Positions 24,252-37,529 of a DNA stretch of 64,000 bases are shown here, piece by piece (the stretch's first letter is position 1; each line of letters begins with the position of its first letter). Made by a program: the position numbers and the translations under genes. The notes under the pieces are model-generated. The model made no database searches and had not been told where the DNA came from. It saw only the letters and a list, made by a program, of their open reading frames with translations. Origin of the DNA: Acestrorhynchus altus (taxonomy: Eukaryota > Chordata > Actinopteri > Characiformes > Acestrorhynchidae); assembly GCA_034509495.1 (NCBI GenBank), contig CM067507.1:30574892-30638891 (forward strand), written 5' to 3'.

Positions 24252-24800
24252 ATTCTCCTCCTTTCAGCCTGTTCTTCAATGGTCAGGACCCCACAGGACC
24301 ACCACAGAGCAGCTATTATGTGGGTGGTGGGTCATTCTCAGCACTGCAGTGACACTGACATGGTGCTGGTGTGTTAGTGTTTGTAGCGCTAGTACGATTG
24401 GATCAGACAAAGCAGTGCTTCTGGAGTGTTTAAACACTGTGTCCACTCACTGTCCACTTGATTAGACACTCCTACCTTGTCAGTCCACCTTGTAGATGTA
24501 AAGCCGGAGACAGAAGCCCGTCTGTTTATGCAGAGTTGTTGTTGTGTTGGTCGTCCTCTACCTTTATCAGAGCTCACAGGACACTTTTGGTTGGATATTT
24601 CTGGTTGTTGGACTATTTTCAGTCCAACAGTGACACTAAGTGAACACTCCAGCAGTGTTGTGCACTCATAGCAGTGCAAAACACACTAACACACCACCAT
24701 CATATCAGTGTCACTGCAGTATCAAGAACGACCAGCTAGCCACATTATACCTGCCCTGTGGGGTCTTGACCACTGAAGAACTGGATGAAAGGAGACTAAC
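24252..24800. mobile_element. Foldback (long inverted-repeat) element, copy 1
   Basis: The left arm (24252-24388) and right arm (24678-24800) are imperfect inverted copies. CAATGGTCAGGACCCCACAG (24278-24297) is matched inversely by CTGTGGGGTCTTGACCACTG (24756-24775). CACTGCAGTGACACTGACATG (24341-24361) is matched inversely by CATATCAGTGTCACTGCAGT (24701-24720). GGTGTGTTAGTGT is matched by ACACTAACACACC. The ~290-nt centre is unique to the family. There is no transposase frame, as expected of a passive foldback/MITE-like element. A second copy is at 30340-30790. Confidence 0.8.
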
Positions 24801-26034
24801 AATGTGTCATTTGGACAGTTTCATTATCAGCCCACCTGATTTACCAAACCAGGTGCTGGATGAGGAGATATCTCATGAGGAGAGCTGGAGATTTAAATGA
24901 ACAGAGTGACGGAATCCATGACTTCATGTATGAACATTATTAGTATTTATTCCAATATTTGTGTTTTACTAATCAGTTATTTATGTAAAAATGCGATTCC
25001 TGAACGGTCAATGCAATATTTTTGTTAGCTCATCAGAGTGCTTACATAGGGCACATACGATTCTATGTCCTGACATCGTATTAAAACAAATGGGTGCTTG
25101 TATACCATCAGTCAGCAGGCGAAGCTATGCCACATCAGTGTTTTCTGATACATGTGCTCCATAATAGGTAACTGCATTAGCCTGGACAGAATCTGATTAT
25201 TCATTCTTCTTCTGAAATAAAATGCTTTATAAAAACTTGACATTTCCCCCCTAATCACATTCAAACATGGCACGTTTCTCTTTTTTTTTCTTTTCATTGT
25301 TTAAGCAAAAGAAAAATTATGTCATGTCTGCCAGCACCCCCTCCCACACACACACATGCCCCTCACCCTCCGAGCCACTATTTTTTATCTAAATTCTTTG
25401 GTATCTATGAAGATAAAGCAAACACCACATTGCAACTAGTCCCATCTGTTCAAACACAAGCTCAGAGAAAGCTGTAATTGTGAAAAATTGTTTGCAGTGA
25501 TTCAAAACGGGAACGGGGGAAAGAGAGGGGTGGTGGTGGTGCGTTAGCTGGCGAGAGCAGACTTCCAAATGGTGCGTAATAGTTATGATTACCATGTGGG
25601 GTGACCCGTAGCCTTTTATATCAAAGCTGGGTCAGCTTGCCGGGTGGATGAGGCTCAGGGCCTGCGCATAAGCTAACTCCCTATACTCCTCATAACACTG
25701 TCTACTGCTCTAAACACACAATCACTTCCAGAGATTACTTCCATGTCTCCCTCCACGCACACACGGACTCACATTCACATATGGAATTCATTTCTCCGCT
25801 AATGTGCCTGACTACACAAGTTGAGATAGAAAGGAATAAAAACAGCAAAAAGACAAACGTCGAAGAAGGGAAAGCGAGGAAGCACCTGTAAAAGCTGGTA
25901 GTGGAACTGAAGTTTAGCTACGGCTGACATGATCCAGTCCGTAAATGCAAGGAAAGAAATAGAAAGAAATATGACTAAAAACAGAGGTAGAGTACTGCTG
26001 CAACACAGTGAGAGAACAAGAACAAGAAAGAGTT

Positions 26035-26075
26035 AGAAAGAGAGAGAGAGAGAGAGAGTGAGAGAGTGAGCGTTA
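26035..26075. repeat. (GA)n-rich tract
   Basis: GA repeats embedded in a longer purine-rich stretch (25975-26130). Confidence 0.85.
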
Positions 26076-26324
26076 GAAGAAGAGAAGGAGAGTGATGGGC
26101 AGAGAATGAGATTAAGTGAGAGAGGGAAAGGCTATGGAAGGCCTAAACACTCGAAAGGCTTCCTCGAGGCCCCATTCCACCAATTTATTAAGTGCAAGAA
26201 CACTTCATTTACTATAATGTCCACGCAGCTCCATGTTCAGGGCTTTGGGTAGGCGCTTTTACATCCATAGCCATGCAGCATTCTGCCAGTCTGACAATGC
26301 TCTTTATGACCTGAATGAAGGGAA

Positions 26325-26495
26325 TTTGGTTTTGGGTCGAGGTTAAGGGTAGGATTACGATTTTTGGCCAGGATGATGGTTAGGGTTAGATTTTGGACTG
26401 GGATCAAGGTTAAGGTCAGCATTAGAGATAGGGTAAAGGTTAAAGGTTACGGTTAGATTTTTGGTTGAGAATTTATTTTGATGGTGGCTATGGAT
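26325..26495. repeat. Degenerate TTAGGG-like repeat
   Basis: Many diverged GGTTAGGG/GGTTAAGG units, for example GGTTAAGGGTAGGATTACG, GGTTAGGGTTAGATTTT and GGTTAAAGGTTACGGTTAG. It resembles an interstitial telomere-like microsatellite that has decayed. Confidence 0.65.
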
Positions 26496-27261
26496 TGTAC
26501 AATGTAATGTTTTGATTGTACAATTTCTTGGCATGTATTGTGGAATCACAGTCGAATATCAGACCATTCTGACTGTGCACCACTATGAAGCAGATAGACA
26601 TACAGGTTGAGGTATGAGGTTACACCCTTACGCTCTCCACTACACACAAGCATAGGGCCTCTCAAAAGTTTCATCTAAGCATGCTAAAAGCCCTCACACC
26701 TCTTACACTCATGAAAACACACATGCTACCACAGTTCCGCCATTAAGAGCTTCTTGTCCTTGGAGCCCACTGCATTTCTGAGGCTGCCTGATGAACATAC
26801 CACGAAGTGGAGAGGTGCAGGGGTCGAATATTCTGCTATGCATTACATGCTGCTGGATAAGTGCTTGAAAAGAGATACACAGCTGCCTTTTCTCTAAAGA
26901 TAATCTTATCTGCCTTATGTGCTGAAACGTATGGAATATGGTGCAGAGGCGAGCTGTGTCTGTTTCACAGAGGGGATAATAGTTATCTTGACTTGTGAAG
27001 GCCTTATCTTCCAATTCTTTCTTTATTATCCTGTTCAACATTCCTCCCTGACTCAGTGTTGCTTAAGTCCGCTATGTGTTTAGCTGAACTGATTTACAGT
27101 TATAAGAAGATAACCTTACTTTTAGTGCAGGTCACACAGAGTATGCAGATTTTGAGTGGCCATATCTTAGATTTTTCTCCCTTCTGGGTGTGTGAATAGC
27201 ATTAAAAGAGACAATTCAGAGTTGTGTTGGTGTGTCTTTAAGGCTGACGTATGTAAGTGAT

Positions 27262-27665
27262 ACACTATATATCCAAATGTTTGTGGACACCCCTTGAATG
27301 AATGCATTCTGCTACTTTACGCTGCAAACTTTGCCGACACAGATGTGCACATGTACACACAGCGTGTTCAGAGTAAAGGACTGCCAATAGATTAGGACCC
27401 TGGTGTGAATATTACCCTAATGACACCATGCCTAATGCCAGGTATGGGCTAGAGGGCTATAAAGCCCCCAGCATTGAGCTGTGGAGCAGTGGAACAGTGT
27501 TCTCTGGAACGATGGTGCTCCATCCAGTACTTTCAGCTTGTGGAGCTTGGGATGAGGTGGGTAGTGATCATCCAAAATCCTGACCTATCTAACACACTTG
27601 TTGCTGCATGCAAGCAAATCACAACAAGGCTCCCAAATGTGGTGAAAAGGCTTTGCTGGATAGTA
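27262..27665 (-). mobile_element. Non-autonomous DNA element, family B copy 3
   Basis: The best preserved end of family B: ACACTATATATCCAAATGTT followed by TGTGGACACCCCTTG (from 27262), then AATGAATGCATTCTGCTAC, GACACAGATGTGCACATG, TGCCTAATGCCAGGTATGGG, CAGCATTGAGCTGTGGAGCA, TCTGGAACGATGGTGCTCCA and GTAGTGATCATCCAAAATCCTG. The same order occurs at 42965-43290. It is non-coding. Confidence 0.75.
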
Positions 27666-28441
27666 GATAGTATATAGAGATAAAGAGAATAGTATGCTGC
27701 AAAACTCCAACAAATGTGAGTAAAATTGTGTTTTCCATTATATGGGTGCTTTAACCCTGGTTTGTGTTTTCTCAAGAATTAGATGTATCTTCTTGTGTCA
27801 AACTGGGTGTTTCTGAGTTTGCCAACACTGGGATACTACCAGAAAAGAAACACACTTCAGCATCAGGGTAATGAAAGTGCATATATATACATTTCTGAGA
27901 GTGTGTGCGCATGAAACCATGTTATTCTCTTACTCAAATATGCAAGCATGCACAACCCTCTCTAGGGGGACTTGTGTAGAGCACACTTCCTTCTCCCCAC
28001 AAATGATTGATTTTTATTGGGTGAGATGAGGCAGCAAGGTTTCGGGGAAAAAAACTTGTTTTATGCTGAACATCTGGAACCACCTGCCCATATGTAAAGC
28101 TGCGTGTACTCTCCAACATAAAGGTGTCAAAAAAGGGAGTTTTCTGGAGCAAAGCCATAGAAAAGCACTGCTCAATTCCTAAAGCAATGGTTCTGAAAGT
28201 GGGGTTCAGAAACCTCTATAGGTCCTAAACACATTGCCACAGTGTCTGCCATTTTTTTCCTGAACTAGTGTAAACTGATTATTTGGTTGTTATACTATCC
28301 CAGCTTACTGCTAGATAGTTGCTTGGGTATCCTACAAGGCTGCAAGGGTGTTGTAAGGTGAATTATTCCAAAAGACAGTTGATAAAAAATACTAAAATGT
28401 GTAAAATGTCTGTGATTTTGCATCAATTGTTCATGTCATGA

Positions 28442-28554
<113 letters not shown>

Positions 28555-30339
28555 TTATATATTAATGTTTATACATTAATGTTCAATGAATGAACCCAAA
28601 TGTGTCCCGTAAGTGCCAAACGTGGCCCAAATGTGTCTGCTATCTCAGATAGCTGCATGATCTTAAGAGATATTTAACAGTGATTTGGTGTTAAATTCTC
28701 AAACACTGCAGAATGTTTGAGCAGCCTCATTCTGTCAGAACAAATGCTGTGAAAGAAAAATAAATAGTAATCAAACAAAAACAGCAGCATTTTGAATCAG
28801 TATGGGTCCATTGACTTTTTGAGTCCCTGTCTATACACAGTCTGAGAAATCCTACCATTAAGATGCTGTTGTACAAATTGTGCATTTATTAAGTTCTTGG
28901 ATATAAACAGTTATTGCATCATATTAATAGTTAAACATTATACTAAAACATAATATAAACATAATGAGGGACTTTGTTAGGGTGAATAATGGATAAATGT
29001 TCTTTGTCAGAAGCAAAAAAATCTGCCTTCATTGCCTGGTTTACTGCAGTAAACCTGATCACAGTAGCTATACAGCCAAGCACAAAAATGACCACTTGTG
29101 TAATTAGCTACCTAGCTGAAAGGATTATATCTATCCAGCTCAGTTAGCTTTTAGCCTAGCACCCTGTTTGACTTTATCCCTTCAAAGGTTGGCATAGAAT
29201 TTCATATCCTGCTGTCCATCAGCGACACAGTCCCTCCGCTTCCCACACTCATTCTGGCCAATTCTTCTCCCATCCCCACCCAGCCTGCTGACAGCATTTA
29301 GCCTTTACAGCGTTGCTAACATATTTTTCCAAAAATAACCACTAAAAGAATGTTGTTAGTGTAGGTGTAGGGTGTAGATCAAGACTTTTACATATCAAGG
29401 TTTCGAAATAGGCCGCAAGATTCTCACAGTCATGGTTTTTTCACTTCCTCCCACTGAATTCTCATTATCCGGCTTTTCCACTGTAAATACAGTCAAGGAC
29501 ATCTTTAAAAAGCTACTTATATAGCTATTTTCATAAAATGAGATCTGTCAGTGTAAAAGACCTCTTTAAACCCTCTGACATTTAGTTTGTAGAACTTCAA
29601 CATGATGTAAAGGCTCTAGACCAATTTGTCTGTTCCTAGAAGTGTACATCCAAGCCAAGAACCATTTGGAGGCCTTTACTGTTAAGGGTGTAAACCGCCA
29701 GCAGTGATTAAGAGATGGGGGGGAGAAAAAAAAAATCAAGACCCATCTAATTGTCTGTCCTCTGGAACAGTCTGAGGCATTGGCAGCATGGCGATTATCC
29801 TCAAGCTATGATATACAGTTATTGATCTGTCCAGCTAAAGAAGTCTATTACTGTGTCTTTAGGGTTTGGAGGAAAAAAAGCCTTGGATAACAAATCTATA
29901 CACTGACCCCAGTCTGTCCATGCCACTGCTTTCTAGGGCATCATGTTTGAGAAGCCAGATAAGTTCTGTGGAATGAGTGTGATTAAAGTTACGCTGCCTT
30001 TGAAGTTTTGGGAGTCTGCTTTACTTCACTACTGCAGTAAATCATTACTGGCGAGACTTTTGATTTCTGCAGCACAGTAGAGCAAAAGTTTTAAAGGCCA
30101 AACCTCAGACAGTGCAAAGAATCTGAAGAACTTTTATGCCATCATTAGTGGTGTCAGATGCTCCATGGTTAGGGGTCCAAAAAAAAACTTGCATTGCTCT
30201 GTTGGTTTAGTGAGTTTTCCCATTGTTTAACAGATGCTTAACAAAGTGTTTTAATGAAATACAACATTTCATGTGTCACTGTCCTTGTTTCTATACACAT
30301 TGTTCATTATTATCAGCTCCTCTTAGCATACAGGAGCAC

Positions 30340-30790
30340 TTTGCAGTTCTATAATTACAGACTGTAGTCCATCTGTTTCTTTGCATACTTTGTTACACTC
30401 CATTCACCCTGATCTCCAATGGTCAGGACCCCACAGGACCACTACATAGACACTGACATGGTGGTGGTGTGGTAGTGTGTGTTGTGGAGGTACTCAATGT
30501 CCACTCCACTGGACACACCTACCTAGTTGTCCCACCTTGTAGATGTAAAGCCAGAGAGAGAAGCTCATCTGTTTCAGCACAGTTTGTGTTGGTCATCATC
30601 CAGTCCTTCCTGTACTGCTGGCTGGATATTCCTGATGGACGAGTCCAGCAGTGACACTGAGGGTTTTAAACACTGCTGTGTCTGATCCACTCATACCAGT
30701 GTTACATACACTATCACACAACCACCTTATTATGTGTATTCTCAGTGAGACTGATATTTTGCATCAGAATGAAAAGCTGATTTTGCTTCT
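30340..30790. mobile_element. Foldback element, copy 2
   Basis: Shares TCAGGACCCCACAGGACCAC, GACACTGACATGGTGGTGGTGTG, CACCTTGTAGATGTAAAGCC, CTGGCTGGATATTCCTGATGG and TCTGATCCACTCATACCAGTG with the copy at 24252-24800. The inner part of the left arm is deleted, so the palindrome is less complete. Confidence 0.75.
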
Positions 30791-30924
30791 ATAGTGAGCA
30801 AATAAAAAAAGAGAGATGAGCTCCACTTTTTAAGACATGGTAATTATTATTTATAATTATTCCTGAGTCATACCAGATCGTGATGCATTGCTCTCCTTGT
30901 CGGTGTAGTGTGCAGCTGAAGAGG

Positions 30925-31005
30925 TTGCAGGTTAGCTTTTAGCCTAGCTTATGCTAGCCTAGCTTATGCTAAGCCTAGCTTTTAGCCTATGCCAGCTTGC
31001 TTCCC
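30925..31005. repeat. Short tandem repeat of AGCCTAGCTTATGCT unit
   Basis: TAGCTTTTAGCCTAGC, TTATGCTAGCCTAGC, TTATGCTAAGCCTAGC, TTTTAGCCTATGCC in succession: about four diverged units of 15-17 nt. Confidence 0.75.
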
Positions 31006-32041
31006 TGGCTTTTGCTTCAGAGTGTCTTGAGATTGACACTTACACAGGAAACATCTCAGTCGCAACAACTGATTGACAAAGCAACCCATATTCTATTACT
31101 AGGCAAGATGGCGATGTACTGCTTGTCTCAGAAAATGGATAAAAAATATTAAAAACACCACATTTTCCTAAAGGAAATGTTGAGTTTTCCCATTTCACCA
31201 GCTTTGATAGCGACTTTGAGGACACCCATAAGCTAAATATACGAGTAATCTTTCAAATTAATCAATCCAATCACATTATACACTAATCCTTTCAGTGACT
31301 TACTTGAGACATATCATTCAGCCGAGTATTCTAAAAGCTATTTATCCTAAAATACATTATATATGTAAGTAAATTCAGCATACAACTTGGGTGGGATTTT
31401 CAATTTAATCCAGTACCAACAGAACGTTAAATTACAAAGCTTTCGAGGACTCCAGTCTCTGCTGAAAATCCCTTTGAAAGAACTTTTTTCTTTATCAGAG
31501 AATGGCACATCCAATCTGTCTTGCCTTGTTCAGTAAATGGCCAATTTCGGGGACAGGTCTGCCCAGTATGGCACATTATGGTCTACCATTATAGCAGATC
31601 GCTCTGCATTCCGAAACGGATACACACTGCAACTGAGGTCCAACAAAACAGCTCTGAATCTTTTCATTGTTGTGCTGGACATTTCCTTTCAAACAGAGTT
31701 ATGAATATCCCCAGAGGTGCTCGTTACCTTGTTATGACAGTTTTATGAGACCCTCCTGTCAAGCTTTTGACAGCACGATCAAATGAGGCTTTATAGTGTG
31801 GCCTGTCTCACCTCTCACTCTGTTTCTTCCTCTGTCCATCTCCCTGACTCTCTCTGGGTCTATCTTAACACCATTCTCCAGCTACTGCTATTCACACTGC
31901 TGTCATTACTATAGAGCTACAGGACCCCTGTTACAGGTGGCTTTTTACAGACTCTGAATCAACCTTGAACAGTTATATTCAAATGTTGGAGAGTGATGTG
32001 TGGACCAGAGGTCTAATTTGGAGAGGTTGAAACTCTAAAGT

Positions 32042-32079
<38 letters not shown>

Positions 32080-32080
32080 T
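32042..32080. repeat. (AT)n(CA)n microsatellite
   Basis: AT run ending in a few AC units. Confidence 0.95.
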
Positions 32081-33189
32081 TCTACAAGAAAGGTGAAAAC
32101 AGGGTTGAAAACAGATGAGAAGAAGAAAAAGTAATACAACTACTGCTATTATCACTGTGAAAAATCTCAACAAATAAAGGCAGGAGTGGCCAACAGTGTG
32201 AAACAAAACAGCACACAGAAAGTCTCACGCTCAAACCCACATTTCCAAACAAACAATCTTCTTAAAGATTATCTGATATGAGTGTTTAGGGGCTGTAATA
32301 ACTGTTTACTGCAGAACATCAGTATTGCACAAGCCTGCAGGCCAGAAAGCCATTCACATAGCACTGGCTGCAACAACTTCATTTTTGATATTCTATATAT
32401 TTTGCTCATTTCCCAACAGGCCCATCCCAACATTCAGTGCTGCTGTACTTCACCAGCCAATTACGTATCTGTCTGCACAGAATTGGTGCACATTACACTC
32501 ATTGACTTCTGAAAAGCTGACCGCAGAGAAACAAAGTCCAGAGTCAAAAGCAAGGTGTCAGGGAACACATCATGTCAACAGCAACCAAAGCAGAGCTGCT
32601 CAAAAAGAGACGTCAAGCCCCTAGCCATTAATACAGCAGGCAGGCACAGGGGAGAGCCGAGACTTAATTACTGCTCTGTACCTCCATGTACTGGTTAGAG
32701 ATCAGGGTATTTAAAACATATGGGCGCGTTTCTATAAAATGACTGATGAACGACTGTCAATATTTGAATTCAGCAGCAACACATACACACCCCTCCCTTC
32801 AGAAGTCCCTCTTCCTCAATTCATGCCTTACCAAGGTAACGTCAGTGAGCTTCAGGTTGAAAACACAGCATCCGAAACATATTGCAAGATATATTTGTAT
32901 ATTACTGGTGAAAAGACCATAGGCTTGCATCAGCTAATATTAATATCAGTGAATAGCACAACTCAGCCCTTCTCTGGTGAAAGCACCACCAGCGAACACA
33001 ACCCTTCTCCTCTGATAACTCCCTCAGCTAACATTGGAGAACTCTGCCCATATTACCTCTTTCTGCCCTGATAGCTCCACAGGCCATCATTAGCAAACGT
33101 AATGCCTTATTGCCTCCTTCTCTGTCAGCTTATCTATCAAAAACATTCAAGAGTGAGACAAAGCAGTCAGGCAGTCATTATCTGAGCTG

Positions 33190-33465
33190 CTTCTTCCTGA
33201 ATAGGGCAATGGTTGATCCAGAGCCCACTTGGAATCATTGGGCACAAGGCAGGAATACCCCCTGGACAGGGCGCCAGTCTATCGCAGGGTACCACAGACA
33301 CACACAGTCACATTCACACCTAGGAGGTAATTTAGCATGGTCAATTCATCTACCATGTGCATTTTTGGGAACCGTGAGGAAACAGGACTACCCAGAGGAA
33401 AGACACATAGACACAGAGAGTGACAGCACTACTTTTCAACGAGGCTTGGAAAAATTTGTGGTTCA
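33190..33465 (+). mobile_element. Interspersed repeat family C
   Basis: GGGCACAAGGCAGGAATACC, CCTGGACAGGGCGCCAGTC, TATCGCAGGGTACCACAGAC, CATTCACACCTAGGAGGTAA, TTTAGCATGGTCAATTCATC and GAGGAAACAGGACTACCCAG. I recall this as an abundant actinopterygian repeat (..GGGCGCCAGTCCATCGCAGGG..). It shares its tail with 14785-14980 and 20085-20205. Confidence 0.7.
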
Positions 33466-33591
33466 CTGATTTTCTCAATGTTCTCAAAGACAAATTTGGA
33501 ACGAGTTTAATTGAATCTAAGGCTTAGTAGCAATGAAGCAATGAATAAAGATTTACAGTCTTTCTATAATTGGTATTGACCTTTTTATATG

Positions 33592-33593
<2 letters not shown>

Positions 33594-33639
<46 letters not shown>
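33594..33639. repeat. (AT)n microsatellite
   Basis: About 23 TA units within an AT-rich stretch (33580-33920) full of ATATGTAAATAT-like words. Confidence 0.95.
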
Positions 33640-33643
<4 letters not shown>

Positions 33644-34169
33644 GTTAAATATATACAAATGTTCTGGCATAAAGAACACTGAATAACTAACATGAATACA
33701 AATATGATGTCTTACTATATGTGCTAAATATATGTAAATGTGCCATTTAAAATATATTTAAATAAATGCCAAAATATGCACATAAATGTCAATATATTCA
33801 ATTATTTCGACATACGTTAGATATAATAATGTATATGTACACTGTGCACATGTTTATATATGTAAATATATTACAAACATGACATATTTAGGAAAAAAAT
33901 ATATGCAAATATATTTTGCTTGCATATGAAAAAGGCAACAACAAAAGAAGAGATTCTAAAAAAAGAGCTTGAAGGCCTCCATGATTGCTTCGCAAATCAT
34001 GGAGCAGTTTTGAGAAGGTAATCTTTGTTTAATTATTTAAAAATAGCTGGGGGGAATTGGTTGTTGTATTGGATGAGCGGCAGAGACTGCCTTTTCAGAT
34101 GAGTTAATGACCTAACTAACTGCAGCACCTTTGGAAGACTGTATACAGTCTCTTACGCTGTTTTAGAAA

Positions 34170-34500
34170 TAGTTACCGCAGCTCAACTACAGCCAAATGG
34201 GAGAAAAAGCTGCAGAACAGCCAGAGGTCACAAGACGATCTGCTTTATCCTCTGAAACACTAAAGCTTGGAGACAAACTTCATCTTTTAGTAGGACAGTG
34301 ATCCCAAGCACAAGGCCAAAGCACACAGAAGTGGTTAAATGACATGAAGGTGAATGTTCTACATGGCCAGGTTAATGTGCAGATCTCAGTATAATCAAGA
34401 AAACGTGAGACTATTTGAAAACCAACCAACCTGAACAACCTTTCCTGCCAAGAAGAATGAGTGAAAATCTCTCCCAGACAGTCAATAAAACTAAAACTAT
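34170..34500 (+). pseudogene. Tc1/mariner-like transposase relic
   Basis: GACAGTGATCCCAAGCACAA (34297-34316) reads D-S-D-P-K-H-K, the decayed form of the Tc1 catalytic-core motif around the second Asp (QDxDPKH). After a frame change it reads KWLNDMKVNVL. Downstream come AACCAACCTGAACAACCTTTCC and AAGAATGAGTGAAAATCTCTCC, which fit the usual Tc1 3' end. Stops and frame breaks are frequent. It is a fossil with no intact domain. Confidence 0.6.
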
Positions 34501-35794
34501 GATGTTTTCAGCAAAAGGTGGTTTTCCATGCAGTAGCTTAATGCTGAAGTAGCATTTCTCAGTTAAATATTTTTTCCAGATTTGATTTTTTCAAATAATG
34601 AAATTTGACTTTTGTTTTTCTTGGTTGGAAATACAAATACTATTCAGTTTAAGTGTCATTTAAAATCCAGACAATCCTGGCAAATCTGTTCATGTTCAAG
34701 GGGGTATATTGCTGCTGTCCAAAGAAAACCATGTATATCCATTTTTATTTTCTACATGGTTTCAACACTGTGGCTGCTCTGATCACTGTGTAATTCATTC
34801 TGGATTAATAGACCAATAGAAATGTTCTATATTTACTTTTAATTACTCTTATTTTATAATAATATCCATTAAAAGTTAAGAACCTTTTTGCCTTTTCCTG
34901 AAATGCCAACATGTTTTTCATTGGGCTGTGACGATATTCTTTCAAATTTGAACTATATTTTTATAGGAGTCATATGTTAGACACACAAAAATTCCAGAAT
35001 AGTAGAATAGTAAATGCCGATTTCTGTAAAGAAACTACAGCAATGCATGCCTAGCAGTACGGGCAAAATCCACGACCCACATAATAAATAATCTGAATGG
35101 TGGTGTGAGATGTGCTTTATCATAATAAGCAGTCCCACTGCCCAGCCCTGCAAGTGCAACTATATAAAACAGGCATCTGTGAATAACTCAGTTATTCACA
35201 TACCATTCTTCTTTCCTGTACTGTGGGAATAAATCGCACAAAATAGCTCAGATGTGTTTCATCCCCTAGCTATGTTCCACCATTAGTAGGACATGCAATC
35301 TTTGATCCCATCCATCTACGTTGCAAACAAACAGAGAAGCTCATTTCTCCGACAACTTCTAAAGTATAAAAGATCCTGCTAATGGGGTCAGCTGATGTCA
35401 GACATGACTATATTCCTTTCTTTTTGAAATAAAGGAGTCTGATATAGCCTGAAAACACTGCTGAAGTTTGAATGTACTATTTACTCTCCAGTCCATACAG
35501 TATGTGGCCATTTAACTACAATAACAGCTAATTAAAAGGTGTTTTGTGATCAAAATCAGTCACAGTGTATCTTTTTTATATCTATAATTTCTGTTGGTGC
35601 AGTCAACATGAAATTTGGATACAATGTAAAGAAGAACTGCAAGTTTCAAATTATGCCAAAAAGTGATAAACAGCAAAAATCTGCATGACAATGTATGAGT
35701 GTATATGTAAGTATGAGGAGAAGCAGGTAAATGATGAGGCAAAATAATATACTTATATCAAAAGTGAAGGAAAAAACTCAATGTATTTTAAACA

Positions 35795-36165
35795 AAACAG
35801 TTTTGTTTAAAGGGATCTACTAGAGATCTATGTTTTTGTTCATGGTGATTTATTTTAAAGTAAATGGTGTTTGAATGGATCTGCTTTAAACAGATAGCTT
35901 TAGCTTAAAGGGACCTACTTTCAACAGTTGATTTTGTTTCAAAGTGTCACAAAATATGTTTACTTCTGGATTATTAAGAGATATAAATATTTTGTTTATG
36001 AAAAGGGTTCCACTTTCATCAGAACAGGTTTAAATGGGTCTACTTTAAATAAACCGGTTTCATTTCAAGGATCTATTTTACACAGAACAGTTTTTGTGAA
36101 AGGGATCTACTTTAACCCAGACAGGCTATATTCAAAACGATCTACTTCTCTACAAGTTTAAAACA
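35795..36165. repeat. Diverged ~33-bp minisatellite
   Basis: A unit of the type AAAGGGATCTACTTTAAACAGAACAGTTTTGTTTC recurs with starts near 35808, 35873, 35907, 35940, 36001, 36031, 36066, 36098 and 36134, so neighbouring spacings are mostly 30-35 nt. Units differ from each other by roughly a quarter to a third of positions. The 77-codon open frame over 35928-36161 is an accident of this array. Confidence 0.75.
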
Positions 36166-37529
36166 ATCAATTATAAGTTTCTGATCTATTCATTTAAAGG
36201 GAAATTCCATCCAAAGATTTTTTATTGCCTCAATTATATACCAGTGATGTGTTGAGAGAATTACATTCTGAGCTGCTCCACACATTCCAGTTTAAAGCAA
36301 ATATGTTTAAAGGAAACAATCAAGAGTAGCTGTTCAGACTTTTTTCCTGTTTTTTTTTTTTCTTACGGCCGGCCTCAACGTGAAACCAAACATGGAAGAG
36401 GCACCTCTGAAAGTGACGATCCCTGTTCAACTATTTGGGTGTTTAGGAATTTACGTCTGGGGAGGAAAATGAAGGCCAAATATGTGTCCAAATGAGGAGG
36501 GTCAGTGAACTGACCTCCAATTTAGGAAATGGTTCTATTCCTCAAGGTAATTAGGCTGTCATCCTTTAAAATCCCCCTTGTGCCTTGAGAACAGGAAGCC
36601 GCAGGACAAACCGCCATGTCTGATTCGAGCCATTACAGCACTAAGATACACAGCTATGTGACCTTTGACCACTGGCGAGTCAGTTCCCAGCCCCCCCCCA
36701 TGAAGTGGTGTATATTTTTTTATCTCACAGATAACATTAATATAATGTCTAACCTCTAACCTCGGAATACAAATGAAGTGGGGAAGAACAAGTGCACAGT
36801 GTTAAAATATACATACTTGAGTGTAGGGCTGATGAGCTGAGGGGGGCTGGTGTTGTGTAAATAAACCCAGCCACATTTGTACAATCCGTGAGGAGGCTTG
36901 GGTCGTGTTCCCTTTGTATGATTTCTGACGGCTACTGTTAGCACTGATTATATTTTTTCTTGGTTATATAGAACGGCCTCTTGAGATTCAAATGTAACAG
37001 GTAGCTACATCCAACGTTCACCCACAGAGTAAACTGACCGCACTCGGAAAACTCAAGAATCAATGAACAAGTCGAGTCACAGCTGTATACTCCATCTCCG
37101 GCCGGAACGCCCAACCAGACTGTCCCGCTCCTGCTTTAGGCTTAAGAAACAGGATCCTCAGGGCTACTGAATCTTAGTGCTGACCCTAACGGGACCAGAC
37201 TACTCTTCAGACTGTCATGTTTCATTTATCTGAAAATAACTGGCTTCAAGCCAGATTTGAAGTACACATTTGAGCTGCTCTCCCACATTTATCAGATGGT
37301 GGACTGCTTTTATTATAATTACTATTATTTTTAGTTCTTCCTTTTCAGAACGGAATGAATGGAACATATATCTTTCTTGTGGGCCTTTTGAACTGTCTTT
37401 CCAGCTTATTAATCACAAAAAGACACTCATAAAAAAGTAAAGCTGAATCTTTGGCCCTGACCTCAGATCTGACCAGCACATCAATTCAAAAGCAGCCAAT
37501 CAAAAGCTCACGCCATTTCTTTCCTTTCA

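Noticed and set aside
32739..33071. Plus-strand 110-codon open frame
   Set aside because: No motif; stops just before a family C repeat; nothing suggests exon boundaries.
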